A stretch of 64,000 bases of DNA from Planctomycetota bacterium (GTDB lineage: Bacteria > Planctomycetota > Phycisphaerae > UBA1845), in contig JAKQDH010000098.1 in NCBI GenBank assembly GCA_029558835.1, positions 1 through 64,000 of the forward strand. Direction: 5' to 3'. The first letter of the stretch is position 1. Each line of letters begins with the position of its first letter. The position numbers were made by a program, and so were the translations under genes. Positions 9,066 through 18,060 of the stretch are shown here, piece after piece. The notes below the pieces were generated by a model, which did not search any database, was not told the origin of the DNA, and saw only the letters and a list, made by a program, of their open reading frames with translations.

Positions 9066-10229
9066 CTACAGGTCACGATCCGTGCCGAATCCCACCGGAT
9101 CATCGGCATCCCACCCCGCACGCGCCTGGCTGCACGTTCGCCGCCGCAGGCGCGGGCGGGCACTGCGGCACAGAGCAAGCAGTTGTCTCACCTGCTCCCG
9201 GACGACCGCCACCGTCCCGCTTGCAGCGAGCGTCTGTTCGGCCTGCGCGGCGGCCTGGGAAATCGGGTCGAAGCCGAAGCTCCCGCCGTCCGCCTTCGTC
9301 CGCCGCAGCAGGTCGATGAGCTTGGCCTCGTCGGTCGCCACGAGCGCCTCTTCGAGTTCCCTGATCCGTTGCGGCAGGTGCCTTACAAACTCCTCAGCCA
9401 GGTCGGCCAAGGTCGGATCACCGCTCAACGTGCTGAACAGCGGTTCATCGTCCACGAGCGTCAGGAGCTGGATGAGCTGGTCACGCGTGTAGGGTTTGGC
9501 GACGTAGCGGTCGCAACCGGCCGCCAGGCAGCGTTCCGCGTCGCCCGGCTGTGTCAGTGCGGTAACCGCCACGACCTTGCCGGTGTACCCCCGCGTACGC
9601 AGCTCCTGGACGGCCGCGAATCCGTCCAGCTTGGGCAGCACCATGTCCAGCAGGATCAGGTCGTACGACTTGACGAGCGCGCGTTGAACGGCACTGCGTC
9701 CATCCTGCACGAGATCCACCTCGGCGTTGAGCTGCCTGAGGTAGTGCATGGCCAGGCGGGCATGCGTGGGGTCGTCCTCCACGAGTAGTACGCGGGCATG
9801 CACGGCCGCCAGGGTGAAGTTCGCCGGGTCAATCTCCTCGCGGAACTTCACACCGATCTCGTGCACGCTGCCGTCCACGTGCCGGCAGGCCACCACGTCG
9901 CCCGCCACGCGCTGCCGGCGACCGTGCACCGTCAGCAGGTCGGCGACGCACAGCGTCCCTTTGTGGAGGAATCCCCCGTGCAGAAAGGCCACGCCGCCGG
10001 CGCTGAGGTTGCGCGCAGGCGCCAAGTAGGCAACGGGTGAGCCGCTGCCGGGCTGCTTGATGTGGACGACCAGTACCTTGGTCCGGTAACTGAAGCGCTC
10101 GTGGCGACGCCGGTTCCGAGCCGCCCCGCCCTGGTTGGCATCCAGGCGGTCCAGCAGCTCGAAGAGCCGGGCGTCGTCCAGCCGCACGGTCTGGACGATC
10201 CGCCTCTGTCGCGGTCCTCCGGTGGTCAC
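9066..10229 (-). CDS. PilZ-receiver-degenerate Hpt response regulator (copy 2)
   Basis: 387 residues, starting at GTG (10229) behind GGGAG. The architecture matches the gene at 7762 almost position for position: PilZ motifs R41xxxR45 and N74xSxxG79, receiver D195, T223 and K245, then the Hpt-like domain (DPTLADLAEEFVRHLP). There the histidine is again replaced by arginine (R309-R-T-K-A). The pair clearly arose by tandem duplication but has diverged substantially. It probably receives phosphate from the FHA-GAF kinase upstream and passes the signal on through protein contacts at the membrane or motility apparatus. That partner assignment is inferred from neighbourhood only. Confidence 0.85.
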   Translation of the reverse strand: MTTGGPRQRRIVQTVRLDDARLFELLDRLDANQGGAARNRRRHERFSYRTKVLVVHIKQPGSGSPVAYLAPARNLSAGGVAFLHGGFLHKGTLCVADLLTVHGRRQRVAGDVVACRHVDGSVHEIGVKFREEIDPANFTLAAVHARVLLVEDDPTHARLAMHYLRQLNAEVDLVQDGRSAVQRALVKSYDLILLDMVLPKLDGFAAVQELRTRGYTGKVVAVTALTQPGDAERCLAAGCDRYVAKPYTRDQLIQLLTLVDDEPLFSTLSGDPTLADLAEEFVRHLPQRIRELEEALVATDEAKLIDLLRRTKADGGSFGFDPISQAAAQAEQTLAASGTVAVVREQVRQLLALCRSARPRLRRRTCSQARAGWDADDPVGFGTDRDL

Positions 10230-10581
10230 GCGGCGCTCCCAGCGACCTGACCCACATCAATCTCTCGCGCGTGTAATCATCGGTCAATCGGGACAGCGCG
10301 TTGCTTTAGCGCCCTCGCCGCAGACCCCGCGCGAAAGCGAGCGTCCGCTATCCGAGCCCGAGCGGCAGCACGGGGCTGAGTTGTGCGTCCCCGAGTGCTC
10401 GCGATATAGGGCCGAGCAGGTCGGGAACCGGAAGACGCAGTACCCGCGCATGTACGGCACCGGCAGGCCAGACTGGCAGCCCCGGCTCGACCATGGGCAT
10501 CGCGGCGCCGCGCTCGGCCACGCCATCCTCGCGGTCTTCCACGGGCGTAGTCCTACGCAGCGGCCAGCGCCGGTGGGCGGG
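10230..10581. other. spacer between kinase and response-regulator genes
   Basis: 352 bases. It includes the GGGAG ribosome binding site of the GTG-started regulator. I see no small gene. The gap is long for a single operon, so a separate promoter for the two regulators is possible. Confidence 0.35.
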
Positions 10582-12258
10582 TTATCGGCCGGGACCGTGC
10601 GTCTCTTCGCTGTCGGCCAGGCGGATGTGGATCGCCGGCAACCGCACGTAGAAGGTCGTCCCCTCCCCGGTGCGGCTCTCGACCTGAATGACGCCGTTGA
10701 GCTCGTCCACGACCTTCTTGGCGGCGGCCAGCCCCAGCCCGGTGCCTCCATGTCCCTTCGATGAATGGAACGCCTCGAAGACCCCGTCCAACTCTTGAGC
10801 GGGGATGCCCGGACCGTTGTCGCTGATGGTCGCAATCACCCGCCCGCTCGGTGGGTCGTAGTGGGTGTGGATGTTGATGCGCCCGGTGCGCTCCGGCACG
10901 GCATCCAGGGCGTTCAGGACGATGTTGTGAATGACCTGATGGATCCCTTCGATGTCCAGCGGAATGGCCGGCAACTCCTCCATCTCTGGCAGGATCATCA
11001 CGCCTTTGTCATCCGCCTTGCGCTGCACAAGCTGCAGGACGTCCTCGACAACGCGGTTGAGCTGCACCGTCTCGATCTTGGGCTGCCGGGCCCGGCTGAA
11101 GGTGAGCATGTTCGTCGCCAGATAGATGGTGCGGTCGAGATTGCGCCGCACGATCTCCCAGCCGCTGGCAACCGTGTTCAGCGCTTGTCGCTTCAGGCCG
11201 AGTTCGATGACCTCGGCCCCGCTCTGCAAGCCCTGCAGGATGTTGCGGATGTGGTGAGAAAGGAAGGCAACCGTCTCCCCTACCGCCGCCAGACGCTCCG
11301 TTCGCATCCGTGACTGCACCAGCCGCACGTTCTCGATGGCCATCCCGCTTAGACGCCCGATGGCCACCGCGAGCCGAAGTTGCTCCTGCGTGTACGTGTG
11401 ATGCGTCATGGAGCAGTCCAGGTGCCATACGCCGACGACTTCCTCATGCGCGATGATGGGGACGCAGATCACGCTGCGCAGACCGAGCCCGGGGACGTCA
11501 TCGCCTCCCTCCTGGTCCCGAAAACGCTCGTCGGTCATGGCGTTGGCGCACAGGACGCCCTCGCGCGTGTCGAGCACGTGGTGCACGATGGCGCGCGAGG
11601 TGACGATCTTAGGCCGCCCGGCGCGCTTCCCCGGACGCACCCGGTAAACCTGGGGGACAAGTTCCTTCGAGTCGGGCTGGCGCATCAGCACCACCAGTCG
11701 GTCCACCAGCAAGTGCTGCATGATCACGTCGGCCACGCGCTCCAGGAAGGATTCAATCGTGTCGATCGTGCCGAGCATCTCCGCGAGCTTGTAGACGACG
11801 TTCCAGGCGGCCACCGCGTCCGCCGTTTCCGGCGGCTGCAAGATAACGCTCTCCTCCGACGCCCCGAGGGCCGTGAGAATCGAGGAGTCCACTCCCCGTG
11901 CCCCCAACTCCAGGTCGACCAGGTCCCGATAGCGTTCCCGACCGAGTTTCTCCGCCGGTGCCTCCTGCCCGGTGAACACCAGCAGCGAGGCCCCCACCCG
12001 TACCTGGTCTCCGTGACGCAAGGGCGTGGGCGTCAGGATGCGCTGCCCGTTCACATAGGTGCCGTTGGAGCTGTCCAGGTCGCGAATCACCCAGCCATCC
12101 CGCGTCGGCCGTAGTTCCGCGTGCCGACGCGACACGCCGTGGTCACTGAGCGGAATCTGGTCGGACGAGCGACCGATAACCTGCGGCTCGTCAGCCGCCA
12201 GATAGGTGCGTCCCTTATCGGGCCCCTGAAGCACATGCAGAGTAGCCACGGGCTTCAC
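10582..12258 (-). CDS. FHA-GAF sensor histidine kinase
   Basis: 558 residues from the GTG at 12258, preceded by AGGA. An in-frame start at 12426 would add 56 Ala/Arg-rich residues of no recognisable fold. Residues 5-96 are an FHA phosphothreonine-binding domain (G29-R30, S43-R44-R45-H46, SSNGTYVNG). Residues ~155-312 are a GAF domain. The dimerisation helix carries H335-H336 (FLSHHIRNILQG) as phosphorylation site. The ATPase has an N-box (N445/N449), D480-x-G-x-G484 and GTGLGL at 505-510. No membrane segment is seen, so it is cytoplasmic. It may read Ser/Thr-kinase signalling through FHA and pass phosphate to the PilZ-receiver proteins downstream. Confidence 0.85.
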   Translation of the reverse strand: MKPVATLHVLQGPDKGRTYLAADEPQVIGRSSDQIPLSDHGVSRRHAELRPTRDGWVIRDLDSSNGTYVNGQRILTPTPLRHGDQVRVGASLLVFTGQEAPAEKLGRERYRDLVDLELGARGVDSSILTALGASEESVILQPPETADAVAAWNVVYKLAEMLGTIDTIESFLERVADVIMQHLLVDRLVVLMRQPDSKELVPQVYRVRPGKRAGRPKIVTSRAIVHHVLDTREGVLCANAMTDERFRDQEGGDDVPGLGLRSVICVPIIAHEEVVGVWHLDCSMTHHTYTQEQLRLAVAIGRLSGMAIENVRLVQSRMRTERLAAVGETVAFLSHHIRNILQGLQSGAEVIELGLKRQALNTVASGWEIVRRNLDRTIYLATNMLTFSRARQPKIETVQLNRVVEDVLQLVQRKADDKGVMILPEMEELPAIPLDIEGIHQVIHNIVLNALDAVPERTGRINIHTHYDPPSGRVIATISDNGPGIPAQELDGVFEAFHSSKGHGGTGLGLAAAKKVVDELNGVIQVESRTGEGTTFYVRLPAIHIRLADSEETHGPGR

Positions 12259-12609
12259 CGTAAATCCTGGACCTACCCGGCGATGTGCTGCAGCAGCGCC
12301 GTCGTCCCCTTCGGCACCGCCCCGGGGCGCCGCTGCCCCGCTAGCGCCGCATCGCCGGGCTCTCCCCCTTTTTGCTGCCTCAGACGCATGATATCCGGGT
12401 CTGCGCCGCGCGTCAATGCGAGGCATGTTTCGGTTGGGCCCCAGCGCTCGGCGGACACTCCCCCCGCGGCCCCGCTCAAGCAGCCCAGGTTACGTACCGA
12501 CAACAACCGGGGATGATCTCTGCGCGGGGTATGTCCCCGCAGCCGGCGATCGCGAGGGGCGGACCCCCGGGACGCTGGCGGCCCGTACGACGCGCTGGAC
12601 GGACCGAAC
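12259..12609. other. divergent intergenic region
   Basis: 351 bases between the kinase and the plus-strand gene at 12610. The part next to the kinase is open in the kinase frame but looks non-coding. No promoter motif was convincing. Confidence 0.35.
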
Positions 12610-13128
12610 ATGCCGGACAGACGTACGCAGACTAGCTACTGGGACATGTTGCGACACAGCAGCCCGCCGGCGCGCAACGCACCCCAGGTGGAGAACGAGC
12701 TGGAGGACCTGCTCCGGCAGTTCGAAGACTTCCGGCAGCGCGCCGCCGCCGAGAGCGAGCCCCCCAAACCGGACCGCATCGAACTGCTGCGCACGCAGAT
12801 GCGCGAGGAGCTCATCCCCATCTTCCAGAGCCTGGCCCGCAAGTACCAGCCACAGGGCGTCAACATGCGCCTCGACGCCGCCCCCTTTCTCAACGGGGGT
12901 CGAGAACTGACCATCGAGTTTGAGCTTACCGACTGGCGCGCCACCTTGCGCGGGACGGTCACGGCCGAGGCCATCGCCTTTCACGAGCGCCGCACGGGGC
13001 CCAAGGTCTCGGGCGAACTCACCAGCGGGCCGGCCCTGCCCTTGCGGCAACTGACCGCCGAGTCCTTCCGCGAGTTCATCTGCAACCGACTCAGCATCCT
13101 CGTGCGTAACGCCATGCGCTACCGCTGA
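12610..13128 (+). CDS. uncharacterised 172-residue protein
   Basis: I do not recognise the family. There is no signal peptide or membrane segment. Residues 24-60 are acidic and predicted helical (VENELEDLLRQFEDF). The rest mixes beta-strand-like segments (LTIEFELTDWRATLRGTV) with a helical C-terminus (FREFICNRLSILVRNAMRYR). Codon use and length support a real gene, although the ribosome binding site is weak. It is transcribed away from the FHA kinase, so a shared regulatory region is possible. Confidence 0.6.
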   Translation: MPDRRTQTSYWDMLRHSSPPARNAPQVENELEDLLRQFEDFRQRAAAESEPPKPDRIELLRTQMREELIPIFQSLARKYQPQGVNMRLDAAPFLNGGRELTIEFELTDWRATLRGTVTAEAIAFHERRTGPKVSGELTSGPALPLRQLTAESFREFICNRLSILVRNAMRYR

Positions 13129-13160
13129 AACGGCGTCCAGACAGCGCAACGGCATCCCGC

Positions 13161-15146
13161 TCAGTCCTTGTGTTCCCGGCCTCGCTCGGCCGTCTCCGCC
13201 GGCGTGAGAGGCCGGTAGTCGCGGTCCTGGCGACGCACTTCGTCCATGCCGGGGGGCTCCGGGAAGGCGCGCGCGGCATCCCACGGCGGCTCCTGCCGGG
13301 CACACAACTGGGCGAAATACGGGCGCAGCCGGTCCCAGGTAAGCTGCCGCCCCTCCAGATCAAGGGCTTGCCACAACCGCACCTTGAAATACGAATCGAA
13401 CTCCGGCGCTTGCAGGAACTGCTCGATGCTGTCGCGGCGCATCACGCGCAGGGGGGGGATCTTCCGGCGTTCGTTGACGTCCTGGCGCGTGTCGGCCATC
13501 CAGTAAGCATGGCACTGCCGGGCGCGCTGCAAGGCCGTGAGACTGCCCGCCGTGTTCCCCACCGCCAGTTCCTTCAGCGATTTGAGGATGAAGCTGCGGA
13601 TGATGGCCGAACTCTGCCGGAACGTCGCCATCTGGTTGAGGACGTCTCCCATCACGAACTCGTCCAGCGTCTTGGTGTAGCGCTCCTGCGTCGTCCCGTC
13701 GGGATGCGGGTTGTTGACCCGCAGGTAGGCGTAGAAGCTCTCCGCCTGCTTGAGGTTCTCCTCGCCCCCCTCGAAGTACAGAAGCTGGATCCAGTTCTCC
13801 ATGTTGTTGACGAAGCCCGCCCAGTAGCTCGTCCCCCGAATCCCCTCCTGCGGGTTCCAGTTTGGTTCGCTGCCCCATTGCTCCTCGGCCAGGCGCAGGT
13901 ACGTCCGGAAGAGATAGGGTATGAAGCGGATGTCCGTGGCGAAGTCAATGTACGACCGGAACGGTGCATCGAAGTTGGGATGCAGACTGATCCGCCCACG
14001 GGCGACCAGACTGTGCAGGGAGAAAAGCACCAGGCGGGCGTTGTTCATGGAGTCCGCGGGGTTCTGGTACTTGCGTTGTCTGGCCAGTTCGTTGCCCAGA
14101 CTTGCCCAATAGAGGCTGTGCGTGTACGCGCTGCGCCAGTCCAGCGGACCGTACTGTTCCGTCATCAGCCGCAGTGCCCAGTCCAGGTCCAGGCGGTATT
14201 TCGTCCGCAACACCTCCGAGCGCACCGCGGCCAGCAGCCGTCGCTGCGCCGCCGCCGATCTCGGGTCGGTCAGCACTTCCAGCCGGCGGGCGACCTGGGG
14301 GTCCTCCTGAGCCCGCGTCTCCAGAATGTCGTCAATGCGCAATTCCGGGCGCAGATGACGAGCCGCGAACTCCAGCAGCGATTCCGCAGCCGGCAGCCCG
14401 ACCTGTTCCAGACGAAACGCCAGCCGCGCCACTTCCTCGTCGCTGCGGCGCAGGGCGGCCAGGTCGCGCGGCGCGTCCACGATCTCCTGGAACCACGCGA
14501 GGTACTGGTCCGTTGTCAGCGCCACCGGCTGCGGCCCCAGCACCTTCTCCATCTCCACCGCCAGCGCCCGCTTGTAGTTGTAATGCTCGTCGTCGAGGTA
14601 ATCCCCGATCTTGTGCCAGTAGGTCCAGGCCAACTGGTAATACAGCGACACCGACTTGGGGTTCCAGCGCAGCGCCTCGTCCCGCAGCAGCTTGATCCCG
14701 TCGCGCACCCACCGCCAGCGCGCCTCCGGGGTGTACTGCGTCACCGAGATGTTGTAGGCCATGTTCCACGAGGCGTTCGCCCAGGCCGTCGGGAAGCGCG
14801 GCTGCATGAGGCACACCGTGCGGTGCAACTCATACGCCTCGTAGTACTTCCCCTCCTGTTTGAGCCGCTCGCTGCGGATCGACGCCCAGTCAATCGCCAG
14901 CGCCCGGAACGTCCCCAGCTTCCCCAACAATGCCAGGTCCGGCGGCAGGCCCCGCACGCTGGCGGGGTCGATCACCAGTTGCCGCTCGCGCCGGACGCGG
15001 TTCAGCGGTCCCAGCAGCAACCCGGCCCCCACCAGGCACACCACCGCCAAGACGCTGGCCACCACCTGCACCAGCCAGTCGCGTCGTTGCGCGTTGCGCC
15101 GGGCGACCAGGTGTTCCGGCAGGGTGTATCCCACCATTCGCGACAT
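13161..15146 (-). CDS. membrane-anchored helical-repeat protein linked to ABC exporter
   Basis: 661 residues. The start at 15146 is chosen because the longer in-frame start at 15233 would overlap the upstream permease by 64 bases. One transmembrane helix follows the short cytoplasmic N-terminus (WLVQVVASVLAVVCLVGAGL). The remainder is soluble and rich in Trp/Tyr helices of TPR-like character (KYYEAYELHRTVCLMQPRFP, SVSLYYQLAWTYWHKIGDYL), ending in charged residues. The family is unknown to me but resembles large proteins that accompany ABC-2 exporters in planctomycetes. It is 23 bases after the permease and so belongs to its operon. It may be a periplasmic partner of that exporter. Confidence 0.75.
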   Translation of the reverse strand: MSRMVGYTLPEHLVARRNAQRRDWLVQVVASVLAVVCLVGAGLLLGPLNRVRRERQLVIDPASVRGLPPDLALLGKLGTFRALAIDWASIRSERLKQEGKYYEAYELHRTVCLMQPRFPTAWANASWNMAYNISVTQYTPEARWRWVRDGIKLLRDEALRWNPKSVSLYYQLAWTYWHKIGDYLDDEHYNYKRALAVEMEKVLGPQPVALTTDQYLAWFQEIVDAPRDLAALRRSDEEVARLAFRLEQVGLPAAESLLEFAARHLRPELRIDDILETRAQEDPQVARRLEVLTDPRSAAAQRRLLAAVRSEVLRTKYRLDLDWALRLMTEQYGPLDWRSAYTHSLYWASLGNELARQRKYQNPADSMNNARLVLFSLHSLVARGRISLHPNFDAPFRSYIDFATDIRFIPYLFRTYLRLAEEQWGSEPNWNPQEGIRGTSYWAGFVNNMENWIQLLYFEGGEENLKQAESFYAYLRVNNPHPDGTTQERYTKTLDEFVMGDVLNQMATFRQSSAIIRSFILKSLKELAVGNTAGSLTALQRARQCHAYWMADTRQDVNERRKIPPLRVMRRDSIEQFLQAPEFDSYFKVRLWQALDLEGRQLTWDRLRPYFAQLCARQEPPWDAARAFPEPPGMDEVRRQDRDYRPLTPAETAERGREHKD

Positions 15147-15169
15147 CGTTGCCCGCCCCCGCGCCTCGC

Positions 15170-16576
15170 TCAGACCGACACCTCCGACACCTCGCGCCGA
15201 TGAAACAACAGCATGGCCAGGCCCAGCAGGCACCCCGTCCGCAGGAACCCCACGCTCACCACGCCTTCCAGCACCCAGCGCAGCGTCACGTTCCGCCCGT
15301 TTACCAGCGTCTCCACCCCGTCGTAGTACCCAAAGTCAGGCAGGATAACACTTACGGTCGAGTACACCGACCGAATCAAGTGCACTGCGAACTCCTTGGC
15401 CGACGTGAACCACCCCGCCTGATCCGCCGACGCAAAATCCAGTGACTCCAGAATGAACCCCCGCGTCCCCGCCAGCACATAGATGGTAAACGCCACCAGA
15501 CAGGCCACCGGAAACGAGAACAACGTCGTCGCCAGCAGCGCCACGGCCGACAGGAACATCAGCTTGCACAGCATCAGCACCAGCAGCCGCAGCAGGTTCC
15601 CCTCGAACGTGCCTACTCCAAACAGCACCTCCACCCCGTCCCGCGACAGAAACTCGATGACGTTGCGAAACTGCGGCTCCCCCGCGAACGGGTTGCGGTT
15701 CTGGAAGCGCACCGTCAAGGTGTAGTCGGGGGCCACCGCGTCGGCCGGCACAGTCACCGTGTGGTACCGTCCCACGATGTGGCGCGTGCGGCACTCGTAT
15801 ACCGGCGTCCCCTGCTCCGGGTCCCCGATCCACCAAACGGCGCGGAAGACCTCGTCCGGCGCGTAGTTGTACACCTCCGTCTTGTAGCGGATCTGCAGCG
15901 TGCTCTCCGGCCGGCGGTCGCACAGCACGTTCTCAAACTGAAAGACGCGGACCTCATAGGGGCCCACCACCCGCCATTCCGCCTCGACCCTCTTCGCCAG
16001 ACGTTGACGTTCCTTCGCTGCGTCGAAGTCCATCACGTCGTCATAGGCACCCACCTCGAGGCGACGCTGGAACTCGCGTTCCGCCATGGCCTCGAAGTCC
16101 GGCAGGCGAAACTGCACCGCCTGCCGCGCGACCAGCACCTCCTCTGCCAGCCGCGTCCGATCCAGCTCCTCGTCCACCGGCGGGTGCGTCGCCCGCAGGT
16201 AGTAAACCGCACCATAGATGACCAACGCCGAGAATGCCAGGAACACCACGTTCAGAACGTTCATCCCCACCCACTTGCCGAGGATGAACTGCCAGCGCGG
16301 CACCGGCTTGGCCATGACCACCAGGATCTGCCGATTCACCATCTCGTCCGCCAGCGACCGCGCCAGGAACACCGTCAGAATCCCCAGCAGCAAGCCCGTG
16401 GCGCTCAGACTGTACGAGAGAAAGGACTGCACCGCGTCCGTCAGCGGACCGTGCTTCTGCACCGCGAACGGCAGACCCAGCAACAACAGCGCGAGCAGCA
16501 GGACGAAGACCACCGCGACCTTCATCCGAACGCACTCGGCCATCAACTGTCGGGCGACCGTCCAGACGACGCTCAC
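15170..16576 (-). CDS. ABC-2 type transporter permease with large extracytoplasmic domain
   Basis: 468 residues. An N-terminal helix (VAVVFVLLLALLLLGLPFAV) and two more follow (TGLLLGILTVFLA, VLNVVFLAFSALVIYGAVYY). A soluble insert of ~190 residues (about 130-320) then precedes three C-terminal helices, the usual ABC-2 permease plan with a long external loop. The motif MAKPVPRWQFILGKW is typical of ABC-2 family permeases. Its start overlaps the stop of the ATPase gene (ATGA, 16573-16576), so the two are translationally coupled. It probably exports or handles an envelope component; substrate unknown. Confidence 0.85.
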   Translation of the reverse strand: MSVVWTVARQLMAECVRMKVAVVFVLLLALLLLGLPFAVQKHGPLTDAVQSFLSYSLSATGLLLGILTVFLARSLADEMVNRQILVVMAKPVPRWQFILGKWVGMNVLNVVFLAFSALVIYGAVYYLRATHPPVDEELDRTRLAEEVLVARQAVQFRLPDFEAMAEREFQRRLEVGAYDDVMDFDAAKERQRLAKRVEAEWRVVGPYEVRVFQFENVLCDRRPESTLQIRYKTEVYNYAPDEVFRAVWWIGDPEQGTPVYECRTRHIVGRYHTVTVPADAVAPDYTLTVRFQNRNPFAGEPQFRNVIEFLSRDGVEVLFGVGTFEGNLLRLLVLMLCKLMFLSAVALLATTLFSFPVACLVAFTIYVLAGTRGFILESLDFASADQAGWFTSAKEFAVHLIRSVYSTVSVILPDFGYYDGVETLVNGRNVTLRWVLEGVVSVGFLRTGCLLGLAMLLFHRREVSEVSV

Positions 16577-17832
16577 GGCTGCTCTTCCTTCTGCGGGCCC
16601 TCGCCCTCGCCCGGCGGGGTGCCGCCCAGGAGTTCCTCGATCACCTTCCGGTCGGCGCGCGGCGCCGCGCGGGGGGCTTCCGCGGGCCTCGGTGCCGGTT
16701 CAACGGGGAGCCTGGGCTCATCCACCTCGGGTGCGGCCGGCGCAGGCTGCACGCCCAGCAGTTCATCAATCACAGCCCGGGCGGCCTCCCTGCCGCTCTC
16801 GATGGGCTCGCCGGTGGCGCGCTCCCGCCGCGACTCGACCTGCGCGGGCAACGGTTGCCTGGCGGCCGCGATCAGCGACTCCACCACCTCCTGCGCGTCC
16901 GCCTGGGTCGCCTTCTTCAGAAACTCGGGCACCACTCCACCCCCCCGCGCGCCCGAGGTCCCCACACTGGCCGCCTGGGCCTCCTCCACGATACGCAGGA
17001 AGAAGGCCTCCAGTCGATCGCGCGGGTGGCTGACGTGCAGGACGTCCGCTTGCTCGCGCTCGTGCAGCAGGCGTCGCACTTCCGCCAGCGTCTCCGGCGT
17101 CAGCACCGGCGTGGTGAGCTGCATCCGGTCCTTCTGGCTCAGCAGGGCACTGATGTCGCCCTGGGCCCGCTCCAACCCGCCGTACAGGATCACGACCCGG
17201 TTGCACACGTCCTCCACGTCCGCCAGAATGTGGCTGGACAGCAGAATCGTCTTGCCTTTGCGACCGAGCTCACGGACGAGGTCCTTGATCTGCCGTGACC
17301 CGATGGGGTCCAACCCCGAGGTCGGCTCATCGAGAATGAGAAACTCAGGGTCGTTGATCAGCGCCTGCGCAAGCCCGATGCGCCGGGCCATGCCCTTGCT
17401 GAACTCCCCCACCGGTCGGCTCGCCTGGTGACGCAGACCCACCATGTCCAGCAGGCGCTCCGTCCGGTCCCGCCGGACGTGCGTGGGCAGGCGAAACAGA
17501 CGTCCGAAGTGGTCCAGCGTCTCCTGCGCCCCCAGGAACCGGTACAGGTAGGATTCCTCCGGCAGGAAGCCGATGCGGCTCTTGACCGCCACGTCCGTGG
17601 GCGCCTTCCCAAACAGCGAGATGCGCCCGCGCGTCGGGTACAGGAGCCCCAGCAGCATCTTGATCGTCGTGGTCTTGCCCGAGCCGTTGGGGCCCAGCAG
17701 GCCCACGACCTCTCCCGGCCGGATTTCCAGGTCGAGGTTCTTCACCGCCTCCACGCGCGGACGACGCCAGAAGTCCTTGAAGGTCTTGCATAACCCGGCG
17801 GTCTGCACCACGGGCAGCACGCGTCTAGCCAT
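16573..17832 (-). CDS. ABC transporter ATP-binding protein with repeated-motif C-terminal tail
   Basis: 419 residues. Walker A is GPNGSGKT (47-54), the signature is FSKGM (144-148, a variant of LSGGQ common in ABC-2 exporters) and Walker B is LILDEP (165-170), followed by TSGLDP. The ATPase core ends near 300. The remaining ~120 residues are Pro/Ala/Glu-rich and contain two copies of a short helix (AVIDELLG and KVIEELLG), possibly a docking motif for a partner. It energises the permease encoded directly downstream. Confidence 0.9.
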   Translation of the reverse strand: MARRVLPVVQTAGLCKTFKDFWRRPRVEAVKNLDLEIRPGEVVGLLGPNGSGKTTTIKMLLGLLYPTRGRISLFGKAPTDVAVKSRIGFLPEESYLYRFLGAQETLDHFGRLFRLPTHVRRDRTERLLDMVGLRHQASRPVGEFSKGMARRIGLAQALINDPEFLILDEPTSGLDPIGSRQIKDLVRELGRKGKTILLSSHILADVEDVCNRVVILYGGLERAQGDISALLSQKDRMQLTTPVLTPETLAEVRRLLHEREQADVLHVSHPRDRLEAFFLRIVEEAQAASVGTSGARGGGVVPEFLKKATQADAQEVVESLIAAARQPLPAQVESRRERATGEPIESGREAARAVIDELLGVQPAPAAPEVDEPRLPVEPAPRPAEAPRAAPRADRKVIEELLGGTPPGEGEGPQKEEQP

Positions 17833-17934
17833 TCGCCGATCTCACTGTCAAGTCCAACCTCGGCCACCGCCGCCACGCAGCCACTCCGGGCGCGGGGACA
17901 ACGCCACGCGACAGGCAGACCCACCGACAATGGG

Positions 17935-18056
17935 GAGTGGCATGACCAAGCGCAGCGCCGTCATGCTTTCTCCCCCGCCCGACATTACCGTCTGCACCGG
18001 CATGCCGGCGCCTTCGGCCTAGGCATGCCACCCTCCCGGCTTCCCCTTTGCGGGTC
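17935..18056 (+). repeat. REPIN-like palindromic repeat, family A copy 2
   Basis: Left arm GAGTGGCATGACCAAGCGCA with GCGCCGTCATGC, right arm GCATGCCGGCGCCTTCGGC and GGCATGCCACCC, tail ending GCGGGTCC. It abuts the stop codon of the SPFH gene that ends at 18061. Confidence 0.85.
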
Positions 18057-18060
18057 CTCT

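Noticed and set aside
7780..9492. 570-codon plus-strand open frame opposite the PilZ-REC genes
   Set aside because: The minus-strand frames carry full PilZ, receiver and Hpt-like motifs; the plus frame has none.
13170..15203. 677-codon plus-strand open frame opposite the membrane helical-repeat gene
   Set aside because: Translation is Arg/Leu/Gln/Val-rich without recognisable domains, while the minus frame gives a clear membrane protein in an operon.
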